A stretch of 64,000 bases of DNA from Ceratopteris richardii (Eukaryota; Streptophyta; Polypodiopsida; Polypodiales; Pteridaceae): contig CM035423.1 in assembly GCA_020310875.1 (NCBI GenBank), positions 120,312,650 to 120,376,649 on the forward strand. Reading direction: 5' to 3'. The notes under the pieces were generated by a model that was given only the letters and a program-made list of their open reading frames with translations, was not told the DNA's origin and did no database searches. The position numbers and the translations under genes were made by a program. Positions 51,901 through 61,156 of this stretch are shown here, piece by piece; the stretch's first letter is position 1, and every line of letters starts with the position of its first letter.

Positions 51901-53157
51901 ACTTGTTTTGACATTACCTACTTTAACCACTGAATGTTTAGTGTCATCACCTGTCTGCACTTGGTGCTTGCCTTTAGGTTCTTCCAAATCAGAGAGTAAG
52001 GCAACATTCCCAGCTACATGGTTAGAGCAACCTGAATCAATATAGAACAAATGATCATCATTGATACCTGATTTAGATGTCATGTTCATAATTAACAAGG
52101 AATCATCTTGATCCTCTGCATAATTGTTGTAATCCTTTCTGTTCCTGTATCCTCCTTGATAATTGCCATTGTGATTGTAGCTATTGTTGTAGTTATTGTT
52201 GTAATTATTGTTATAGCCATGGTAGCCTTGAGATTGATTGAATCTGCCTCTGCCTTGGGAGTATCCTCCTCTTTGGTGACCTCTTCCTCTTTGGTTCTTG
52301 TAATTCTTGTAGCATTCATCTGTAGTATGGTTAGACAAGCCACAAATATTGCATGGAGATTGATTATAGGGTCTCCCCCTACCTGACTTACCTCCTCTAC
52401 CCCTACCTCTAGATGATCTACCTCTCCCTGCATAGTTTGCTTGGGAGGTGGATCCTTCTTCATCAACTTTCTTATTTTTACCCTTGTCTTTAGACTTCTT
52501 ATCTGTATATAGGGCAGAGGGATTGTTACCTTTTGATTGCTCTCCATTCTTTGTGATCTTTGCTTCATGTGTGAATAGTTGTCCAATCAGAGTTGTTAGA
52601 TCAGGTGCTTGGATGTCCATGTACAAATCCATTGCAGTGGTAAAGCTCTCCCACTTGTCATCTGCTTTGAGTCCATTGATCACTTGTCTAACTATTTGCT
52701 CTTCTTCAATTTCTTCTCCAACACTTGCAAGTTGATCTGCAATGTCTTTGACTTTGGTGACAAAATCTGAGACACATTGTTTTGATTGCTTCCTAAGAGT
52801 TGTAAACTCAATCCATAGCTGATTCTTTCTGGCCCTTGTGCTTGATGAGAAGTATGTTGACAAGGTTTCCCAAGTCTCTTGGGAAGTCTTACAGTTCCTA
52901 ACATGAGGTAGAAGGAAATCAGAGATAGAGTTTAGAAGATATGACCTTGCCAAAGCATCTTTAGCACACCATTGATTAAGTCTCTCATGCTCATCCTTTG
53001 TAGGTAGGCCTCTGGTTTTGAATGAGGGCAACTCCTCATCTCCTGATATGTATCCATACAAGCTTCTCCCTTGTAGATAGGTCTTCATTCTTAATGACCA
53101 AGCCTGGTAGTTATTTCTATCCAATTTGTCAATGAAGGAAGGGAAACCATCACCCAT
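48925..53157 (-). CDS. Copia C gag-pol polyprotein, intact
   Basis: 1410 codons from the ATG at 53157-53155 (MGDGFPSFIDKLDRNNY). The frame extends upstream to a GTG at 53184 inside the PBS, which I reject as a start. In order: gag UBN2 (YQAWSLRMKTYL); Gly/Arg-rich tail with knuckle CNICGLSNHTTDEC and a Tyr/Asn-rich stretch; protease YIDSGCSNHVAG; integrase LWHKRLGH-type region (MWHKRLGHIGE, CGACQFGK) and core VHTDVWGPS, RLRSDGGGEY, EQNGVAERRNR; RT RWIYKLKRNSDG, AFLNGWI, YGLKQAPRAW, VYVDDIII; RNase H YSDADWAGC, LSSTEAEYRG, HARTKHIEV. Full family length with catalytic residues present. A different subfamily from A, B, D and E (different gag start). Confidence 0.96.
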   Translation of the reverse strand: MGDGFPSFIDKLDRNNYQAWSLRMKTYLQGRSLYGYISGDEELPSFKTRGLPTKDEHERLNQWCAKDALARSYLLNSISDFLLPHVRNCKTSQETWETLSTYFSSSTRARKNQLWIEFTTLRKQSKQCVSDFVTKVKDIADQLASVGEEIEEEQIVRQVINGLKADDKWESFTTAMDLYMDIQAPDLTTLIGQLFTHEAKITKNGEQSKGNNPSALYTDKKSKDKGKNKKVDEEGSTSQANYAGRGRSSRGRGRGGKSGRGRPYNQSPCNICGLSNHTTDECYKNYKNQRGRGHQRGGYSQGRGRFNQSQGYHGYNNNYNNNYNNSYNHNGNYQGGYRNRKDYNNYAEDQDDSLLIMNMTSKSGINDDHLFYIDSGCSNHVAGNVALLSDLEEPKGKHQVQTGDDTKHSVVKVGNVKTSDGNQNLLSRVLYVPTITKNLMSVGQIVEKGLQVRFTQHGAYVEDPRHGFRRIAKGEKSGRLFTFELEDTKNIALYNYKDQTLSELEMWHKRLGHIGERTIKQMSRDQCVLGIPNVSKQHMIYKCGACQFGKSHRLPYTKKGFMHEDYLELVHTDVWGPSKEPSISGSRYYVSFIDDYSRWTVLYFMKHKDEVFNCFKRYLALVENQTGRHLKRLRSDGGGEYFSNDFEEFLQERGIKREITTRYSPEQNGVAERRNRLIVETARSMLNEKKLPNYLWAESVSTATYLINRLPSKTLDGMTPYEAWHGKRPSLDHCKIFGCVAYVHIPSQVRGKLDPKAEKCIFIGYDLNQKGYRFYNPSNKGFKVSRDVIFDENDSWYDNECRKVSLPYDMEEDFPKLVRQEPTQNEDTSSDDEDTINIEEFKAWKSKGKMKMKQLEDNPESSTQAMRRSQREKKKPIRYGYDTSLVTKHSVYLAKDILNEEPGTFEEAITKPEWKEAMDEEMEALKESDTWDLVPKKDSMKVIGSRWIYKLKRNSDGTINRYKARLVAKGFAQTQGIDYEETFSPVAKMPTIRIMVSVAASKNWNMYQLDVKNAFLNGWISEEVYMSQPPGYEDPNKVNHVCKLKKALYGLKQAPRAWNYRLTTYLLDQGFVMSKADTSLFIKKNNSEVIYLCVYVDDIIITGNDVQGIRHIKGQMMKEFKINDLGLLKYFLGLELVYTNSGIFITQKKYIQDMVKKFNLQEAKVSNIPMEVNHKLSAHEGEELKDITGYQSLVGSLNYATLTRIDISYGVSVLSQFMHKPRVPHLEAAKKIVKYLKGTQNHGLYYPYSSDIDIKVYSDADWAGCKDDRRSTSGYICFAGDKPISWSSKKQPTVALSSTEAEYRGLANATQEAIWLKLLYSELGLYTRPPIIFGDNTSSLHLAANPVYHARTKHIEVHYHYVREKLLSKEIQLSYVSTNIQCADLLTKSLDGGKLCRFKSMIGLQDIIED

Positions 53158-53171
53158 GATTACCTTGTTTT

Positions 53172-53183
53172 GCTCTGATACCA
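53172..53183 (-). other. Copia C primer-binding site
   Basis: On the minus strand TGGTATCAGAGC, one base after the 5' LTR end. The leader before gag is only about 27 bp, far shorter than in the other Copia elements. Confidence 0.93.
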
Positions 53184-53184
53184 C

Positions 53185-54282
53185 TGTTGGATGTGATGGC
53201 TGGGTACAATCAGAAGATCACGTTGGTGCTGCTAGACCTGCTTCACACCTGCCCTCTTTTCTTTTCAGATATGGTTAGGAGACTCCTTGAGCTTCCAAAT
53301 GACACCAAGAAACTATATATGTGCTTTACAAAATGATTGAGTAATGACCAAATCAAAACAGATGATTTTGAACCTTCACAACTCCAAAAACTTTCTATTC
53401 CTGTATTGATACCTGCTCAGTCCTAAGCTCAGTGTGACCAGCACACTTGCAATTGGTTTAATTCCTTTTTGGAGTATTAAATTAACTTAGCAAGCTACCA
53501 TTAGCAAGTTAAATCACTCCAAATAACAAACTATACACTGAGCATGATCTTTAGCAACATCAGAGACACCCCCGACTTTTTAGGAACAACACAGAAATAT
53601 ACCAGTGACTGCTTCGACTGAGATTTCTCCCAATTGGCTGAATAGAATGACTTGAAATTTTGTAGTGTTGTAGAATACTTTGAGCTGGTTCCAATGAGCC
53701 CTGGATCATCCAATTTGGTTCAGTAGATCTTGAGATATGCCCTGTTGAAGTTGACAGACTTGGAGGTAGTCACTCAGAGAAAACAGTGATAATGAATATG
53801 AGTATATGTATTGAATCTATCAAATGTACATTCCCATTGGCATGTATACTGATGCCCAATGGTACTCAGAGGTGTAGGCTAATGAGTAGCTCTCACACAC
53901 TCAGTGATTTTGCTTGGAATTGCCTCGGGGAGTGAGCATATTACCCGCGACTTTTACATAGCTCTTTTATAGGAATCTTGAACAAATTTGAATTTGAATT
54001 CAAATTAAAGTTCCCTTGATTCTCTCCACTAGACTTAGGGAGATATTCCCTCAACTAGATCATCTACTTTTTCCACGACTCTAGTCTAGTAGGTGTGATT
54101 ACATAATTGATTAAGTCATATTGACTTTTACATTGGGTAAAGAGTAACAATCAATTAAGTATCTGTTTCTATGGTTCAAATGTATCCTTCATGGGTTCAA
54201 ACTTTATCTTTCCAAGGTTCCAATTGTCCAAGCTTTATGTTGAGTCTTCAAAGCCAAGTGTTAAGGCTTGTTTGCACCAACA
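53185..54282 (-). repeat. Copia C 5' LTR (1098 bp, minus orientation)
   Basis: Pairs with 47788-48885 without length change. Followed on the plus strand by TSD AAAAT (54283-54287). Confidence 0.94.
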
Positions 54283-54287
54283 AAAAT

Positions 54288-54352
54288 TATTAAGTGCATT
54301 TGCATATTTGTTTGGAACTACAACTCCTTCATGTAGTAAGAACCAAATGGCT
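54288..54352 (+). pseudogene. Ancient Copia remnant, segment 3
   Basis: Short stretch encoding AFAYLFGTTTPSCSKNQMAK, resembling the Copia RNase H block GY.F.LG...ISWSSKKQ. It continues segment 2 and meets the truncated LTR of Copia D. Assignment rests on weak similarity and position. Confidence 0.45.
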
Positions 54353-54876
54353 AAGATGAGAAGACAGGAACATGTGCAATCCTAGTGGTCAATGTTTTAA
54401 TCAAATCTCCCTCTAAAGTGTATGAGCATATAAGCACTCATTCTTTAAGTTGAAAGGTAAGCTACTTGTGGCTAAAAGCATTTGAATAAAAGGGGTCTAG
54501 TTTGGAAGAACCATGCGTTAGAAGTTGCAGGTCTCAAATTCCACTATACAGAAGAACAACTTTAGACATAGGTACATTGTTTGAAGCAAACCTCACGATT
54601 TACAGTATCTCTTGAAGAGATTTAACTTGAAGAAGATGTGAAAACTTTAGGAGATAGCATATGTAAAGTTTCATTGAAAACTTTACACATTTGATTAGTC
54701 AATGAGTGTAAGTGCAGTAGACTTTTCTAAATAATTAGTTTCTTTGCAGTTAGTTCAAAGTTTGGTAATTTGATATTGTTCTTCCAAAATTCGTTGAGGT
54801 TTTGAGTTTTTCTTGATATAGAGGTGCTCTAACATCAAGGATAACTTGTTATTTTGGATATTAACACTCTCCTTCA
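54353..54876 (+). repeat. Copia D 5' LTR, 5'-truncated (about 524 bp)
   Basis: Aligns with the second half of 58881-59890 from about 54353; the first half is missing. Ends CTCTCCTTCA, followed by G and a mutated PBS TGGTATCAAAGC (54878-54889, AAA for AGA). Confidence 0.75.
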
Positions 54877-55095
54877 GTGGTATCAAAGCAGGAGACATCA
54901 AAATTGAAGAAAGGAGTACCCCGACTGTTGCAGTTATACAGAAATCAATGTTTGAAGATTTAAAAGGTGAAAGTTTGAAGTAAAAGCTAGGGAAGGAGGC
55001 ATGAAGCTATCAAGAAGATGAAAAGAAACTACATTCAAAGTAAAGGATTATTCATTATTCACAAAGGTTGAAGAATTTTTTGCACAGGTGAAGAA

Positions 55096-58000
55096 ATGAT
55101 GGGCGATTCTCTTCAAATAGAGAAATTGAACAGAGAAAACTATCTTGCTTGGTCAATGAAGATGGAAGATCATCTTATGAGCAAAGATCTGATAGGATAT
55201 ATCATAGGTGAAGAAGAAAAACCAAAATTTAGGGATCCTGGTGTTGCAACTAGGGAAGAGCTCTCAATTTTGAAGACATGGATGAAGAAGGATGCTCAAG
55301 CAAGGAGCATTATCTACATGGGAGTCAATGATTACTTGCTACCTCATATTAGAGGACTTGAAAGTGCAAGTGACATATGGAATGCTTTGGAGGAGCATTT
55401 CCAAAACACTACAAAGTCAAGGAAGGCATCTTTATGGGCAGAGTTCACCAAATTCAAAAAGAAAGCTTCTCAATCTATTTTTTATTATGTATGAAGGATG
55501 AAGGACATTGCAGATGCATTAGGAGGAGTTCATGAAGATATTGAAGAGGACAAATTGGTAAGACAAATTCTCATAGGTTTGAGAGGAGATGAGAAATGGA
55601 AGCCATTTATTTTATCTATTGAATTGTCACTGGATCATTTCACTCCTAATTTGAGTGAGTTGCTAGGACATATGCTAACCTTTGAGTAGGATATCAAAGG
55701 TGATGTTGATAAGAGTAGAAGTCAAGCAATGTATTCAAAGAACAAGAAGAAGATTAACAAAGGCAAGGAACAATTGAATGAAGATGAAGGCACTACTAGC
55801 GAAGCTAACTTCCTAAGAGGAAGAGAAGGTGGCAAAGGAAGAGGAAGAGGCAGAAGTAATAAAGCTGGTGTCAAAGCTTGCTTGATTTGTGGTAAGACTA
55901 ATCATTTAGCTCATGAATGTTGGCATAATAATCAAAATGGTGGAGAATATAATCAGAACTTTAATTCAAGAGGAACCGGTAATAGAAATCAGAGAGGTAA
56001 TTTCAGAGGTAGAGGTAGTAGAGGTTACTTTGGAAGAAATTTAGGTAGAATCTTTCAAAGTCAATCTTACAATAATACCTACTACAACTATGCTTCATAT
56101 CAGAAGTGAATACAACTTGTGAAAGACAAAGTGAAGATCAAATAGTCTTCTACATTGACTCAAGATGTAGCAATCACCTGAGTGGCAATATAGCCTTGAT
56201 GACTCATTTGCAGAAAAAAGTAAGTAATCATGTGGTTCAAACAGGTGATAACACAAAGCACAATGTGAAGTCCATTGGATCAGTGAAGACTAAGGATGGA
56301 AGCACTCTTTTGAGAAGGTTCTGTATGTTCCGACAGTCCCAAAGAATCTGATAAGTGTAGGGCAAATTGTAGAGAAAGGTTATGAAGTAAGGTTTACTAA
56401 TGATGGAATCTTTGTGGAAGACCCTAGCAATGGGTATAAACAAATTGTTTCAGGAAGGAAAGAAGGAAGTCTATTCACATTGAAGATTCAAGGCAATGTT
56501 TGTCATGCCTTGTTCACTTATGGAGGACATAAGATCTCTGAGTTAGATCTTTGGCATAAAACACTTGGAAAATTCAATGAAAGAGGTACTAAGGATATGG
56601 TCAATAATGGTTCAGTGCTTGGATTACCTAGTGTTGCAGGTCAACACATGACATACAGATGTGAAGCATGTCAATTAGGTAAGGCTCATAAGCAATCATA
56701 TAATAAGCATGGTTTGATGTATTCAGAGAAGCTTGAATTGGTACATATAGATGTGTGGGGACCATCAACGGACATTATCATTAATGGTTCAAGACATTAT
56801 GTTATTTATGTTGATGATGCTACCAAGTGGATCACCATATATGTGATCAAAGATAAATCAGAGGTGTTTAATACATTTAAACAATTCATGTGTATGCAAA
56901 AAGATTTTGAGGAGAAAAAATTGAAGAGAATAAGGTCAGATGCAGGGGGAGAGTATTTCTCTAATGAGTTCAGTGATTATTTGTGGAATGCAGGTATAAA
57001 AGGGGAGTCACTTGCAAGTACTCTCCTCAACAAAATGGTATAGTAGAAAGGAGAAATAGAACTCTTGTTGAGATTGCAAGATCAATGATGAAAGTAAGGA
57101 ATTTCCCTAATTATTTGTGGGTTGAGGCTGTAAATACAGCCACATACTTGGTTAATAGGCTACCATGTAAATCTTTGCAAGGTATGACACCATATGAAGC
57201 ATGGTGGGGTAAGAGACCTACCTTAGATCATTGCAAAGTGTTTGGATGTGTGTCTGATGCATGTATACCATCTTAGTTGAGACATAAATTGGAACCTAAA
57301 AATGAAAAGTATATGTTCATTGGTTATGGTTATAAGCAGATGGGTTATAGATTGTGGACTCCATCCACAAAGGTTGCATTTGATGAGCGAGGTACTTGGT
57401 ATGTGGGTACAATAAATATTAATATAGGTGATGAAGAAACATTGAACCAGAAGAAAGGTAAATCAAAGGTTCAAATATTTGATGAAGAAGAGAACAATGA
57501 AGCACTAGTTGAAGTTGAAGAAATGCCCAGGTTTGATCCAAAATGTGATCAACGAGAAACTTCAAGAAGTGGAGAACTCAAAAGATCATCAAGGAACAAA
57601 TGACAACCTACAAGGTATAGCTATGATACTTCATTTTTTACCACTAAAGATTATTCTTATATGGTGAAAGCAGAGGAAGACCATTCTACATATGAAGAGG
57701 CAAAAGGTAAGGAAAATTGGGAGAAAGCTATGCAGGATGAGTATGATGCATTGATGGAGAATGAGACATGGGATTTGGTTCCTAAACCAAATAATCAAAA
57801 GATCATTAGATGCAAATGGGTCTACAAGACAAAGAGGTATGCAGATGGAAGTGCGACTAGATATAAACTTGTTAAAGCAAGTGATGATGGGTTCATTTAC
57901 ATGTGCATATATGTTGATGACATAATTCTTGTAGGTACAGATGAGAAGGGCATACAAATTCTTAAGAAGCAAATGGAGAAAGAGTTCAAGATTAGTGACT

Positions 58001-58872
58001 TGGGAGACTTGTCATATTTCTTGGGCATGGAGATTTCATATACTCAACATGGAGTATATGTGACTTAAGAAAGGTATTTGCAAAACTTCCTAATCAAGTT
58101 TAAAATGGAAGACTGCAGGATAGCACCTACTCCAATGGAGGTGAATCATAAATTGAGCAGATATGGAGGAGAATAATTCAAGCACATGAAGCTATATCAA
58201 AGTCTGGTTGGTAGTTTAATCTATGCTACATTAACTAGGCCTCATTTGTCATATGCAGTTGGAGTGTTATCTCAATTCATGCATTGTCCTAGGAAAGAAC
58301 ATTGGATTGGAGGAGAAATGGTGCTAAGATACATTAAGGGTACACTCAAAGAAGGTTTGTATTATGGATTCACATGAGATAAAAACATAAAGATATATAG
58401 TGATACAAATTGGGTAGGTAATCTTGATGATAGAAGATCAACCTATGGGTATCTATGTTATGTGGGAGATAAATTAATCTCTTAGTGTTCTAAGAAGCAA
58501 CATACAATTGCTTTGTCATCCACAAAAATAGAGTATAAAGGCATGGTTGAAGCTACAAAGGAGGTTATATGGTTGAAGACTCTCATGAAGAGTTTTGACA
58601 TCATTCAGAGTACACCCACTATTCATGGAGATGATATGAGTTCATTCTATCTAGCTACTAACCCTATTTTTCATGCAAGGACTAAACATATTGAGATGCA
58701 ATATCATTTCCTGAGAGAGAAGGTGATTGATAAAGAAATTGAAGTCATACATACTTACACAGAAGATTAGATTGCAGATATGTTAACCAAAAGCTAGGAT
58801 GGACCTAAGTTGTAGAGGTTAAAAGACATGACAAATATAAAGAAGATGGACAAAATCACAATTGATGATTGA
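55096..58872 (+). pseudogene. Copia D gag-pol, multiply broken
   Basis: Starts MMGDSLQIEKLNREN, close to Copia A. Stops or frame changes lie near 55492, 55687, 56107, 56335, 57030, 57276, 57602, 58066, 58174, 58375, 58483, 58768 and beyond. The protease motif reads YIDSRCSN, with the catalytic-loop Gly of DSG changed to Arg. An in-frame deletion at about 57868 removes roughly 350 bp of RT, from after SATRYK to LVKASDDG, including the motif-A region and YGLKQAPRAW; the YVDD box remains. Integrase and RNase H blocks are recognisable but split. A dead copy. Confidence 0.93.
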
Positions 58873-58880
58873 GGGGGAGC

Positions 58881-59890
58881 TGTTGGTGCAGGACATTAAA
58901 CAATTGGTGATCTAGACAAGTATTGAAGTCAAAGAATAAAGAAAAGATCAACATATGAGTATTGAAGATGAGTACATGATCAAAAGATGAAGACTTGTAT
59001 ATACATGTACATTAAACTTGTAATTAGTTCACTTATAACTTTGTAATGGTTATGAGCTTGTATTTATATGGCTATATATATATACAAGTAAAAATTTGGA
59101 CAAGAGGAAGGATGATGAGTGACAAGTTTATATGGCATTAGAGACTTTAGAAAGTGAGAAGTACTTGATGTATCACTCAGATGTAATTTTTCTAGAATAG
59201 AAGAAAGTTGTGCGTCGATCCTTTGCTTAGTACTCCTTCTGTGTTTATCTTCTTGATGAATGCTTTTGTACAGGCCTAGTTCTATAGTTCAATGACCTTT
59301 GTAAAAGTTGTGAGAGTTTAATTGTAATCAGGTGGAGAGAAATTTGAGTAGGAACATTTACATGTGTAAATGTTAAGAAGAGAAGACAAGAACAGGTGCA
59401 ATCTCGGTGGTCAATGTTTTGATCAGATCTCCCTCTAGAGTGTACATTTTTAAGCAAGTAAGCTCTCATTCTTTAAGTTGAAAGGTAAGTTATTTGTGGC
59501 TAAAATCATTTGAATAAAGAGAGTCTAATTTTGAAGAACCATGCATTAGAATTCACAGGTGTCAAAGTCGACTATATAGAAGAACAATTTCAGACATAGG
59601 TACATTGTTTGAAGAAAATATCAAGATCTAATGAATCATTTGAAGTTATTTAACTTGGAAAAGGCTCAAACTTTCGAAGACACCTTATATAAGGTTTCAT
59701 TGAAAACCTTACACATTTGATCACTCAATGAGTGAATTAAGTGCAACAAACTTTTCTGAATAATTAGTTTCTTCATAGTTAGTTCAAAGTTTGGTAATTT
59801 GGTATTGGTCTTCCAAAATTTGTTGAGGTTTTGTGTTGTTCTTGATATAGAGGTGCTCTAAGATCAAGGATAAATTGCTCTTTTGGAGAT
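58881..59890 (+). repeat. Copia D 3' LTR, interrupted near its end by Copia E
   Basis: Starts TGTTGGTGCAGGAC after TTGAGGGGGAGC. Runs to TTTTGGAGAT at 59890, where Copia E begins; the last 20 or so bases (compare ATTAACACTCTCCTTCA in the 5' LTR) should lie beyond Copia E outside the window. The five bases before E (GAGAT, 59886-59890) are the predicted TSD. Confidence 0.85.
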
Positions 59891-60934
59891 TGTTGGAGCA
59901 AACCAATCACAAATTGGTGATTATACAGATCTTGGAGAATGCTTATGGTCAGAATGAAGCAAAGGAAGACATTTGCAAAATTAAGAAGAAGTCAGAATGT
60001 TGTCTTGTACACATATGTACATTAGCATAGTCATAGATGACTTAGATCTTTTGTTCAGTAAGAAGTATGTACAAATTATCTATAAATACCTTGAGAAAAG
60101 TCGGGGCATGTATGAGAGCATATGTGACAATAGTTACAAGTCAAGAATTAGGGAGATAGAAGCAATGAGACAGTGGAAAGAGTTTTTGTGTTTGCTCTCA
60201 TCACTCAGTTGTAAGTTTCTGAGTTAATGAAGAAATATTGCGCCCGATCTTTTCGTGTCTGCTCCTTCTGTGTTTGATCATTAGCGAAATCCTTTTGAGG
60301 ATATCTAAGTTGTTAGTTAATGAGCCTGTGACCTGATTTTCAGAGTCCAATTGTAAACAGGCTAGGAGAATTGTGAATAGGAACATTCATATGTGTTGAA
60401 TGTCTACAGTTCTCTGAAACAGGTGCAAATTTCGTGTTTAATCTTTTGGTCAGTACTCACTCCATAGTTTAAAGTTTTGTGCAAGCAAGCACTTAATCTT
60501 TAAGTTGGAAGGTGATCTACTCGTGGCTAAAAGCATTTGGCAAAACGGGTTAGATATTGTGAGAATCAAAGTTAAGAAGTTAGGGGTGTCTGAATCGACT
60601 TCTCAGAAGTACAGTTTCTGACATAGGTAACTTGAGAAGTTGATTTCTCAAGCTACACTTAATCTTTTGGAGTAATTCAACTTGGAATAGTTGCGCAATC
60701 TCTAGGAGATGATTCGTACAAAGTTTCATAAAAAACTTTACACGTTTGATAAGTCAATATAAGAAAATAGTGCAGCAGACTTTTCTGTGTATCACCTTCT
60801 TCACAGATTTGTTCATCTTTTGATAATTAGAAGTTGATCCTCTAAATGTGTGAAAGGTTTTGACTTATTCTTGGTATAGAGGTGCTCTAATCACAAGAAT
60901 AAGTTGTTCTTTTGGAGATTAACATTCTCCATCA
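59891..60934 (+). repeat. Copia E 5' LTR (1044 bp), chimeric
   Basis: TGTTGGAGC to TTCTCCATCA. The first ~136 bp (to about 60027) are nearly identical to the Copia B LTR; the rest is only distantly related to B and its final ~110 bp resemble Copia A and D (GGTATAGAGGTGCTCTAATCAC, which also appears in A). Confidence 0.85.
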
Positions 60935-60935
60935 G

Positions 60936-60947
60936 TGGTATCAGAGC
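60936..60947 (+). other. Copia E primer-binding site
   Basis: TGGTATCAGAGC followed by AGGAGACATC, the leader type of A and D and not that of B. Confidence 0.93.
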
Positions 60948-61156
60948 AGGAGACATCAATTTGAAGAAAAGGAGGATCTCGACTGCTGCAGATTCAAGAG
61001 ATTCAACATTTGAAGGATCAAGAAGTGAAAGCTTGGAGTCAAAGCTCGAGGAGAAGACAAATTGACATCAAGAAAGGCAAAAGGAGTTCAATTCGAAGTA
61101 AAGGTACATACATTGTTTGTAAAGCTTGAAGATTTTAATACACAGGTGGATACAAG

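Noticed and set aside
53155..53184. GTG start extending Copia C by nine codons
   Set aside because: It would place the start at the LTR/PBS junction; the in-frame ATG at 53157 aligns with gag starts.
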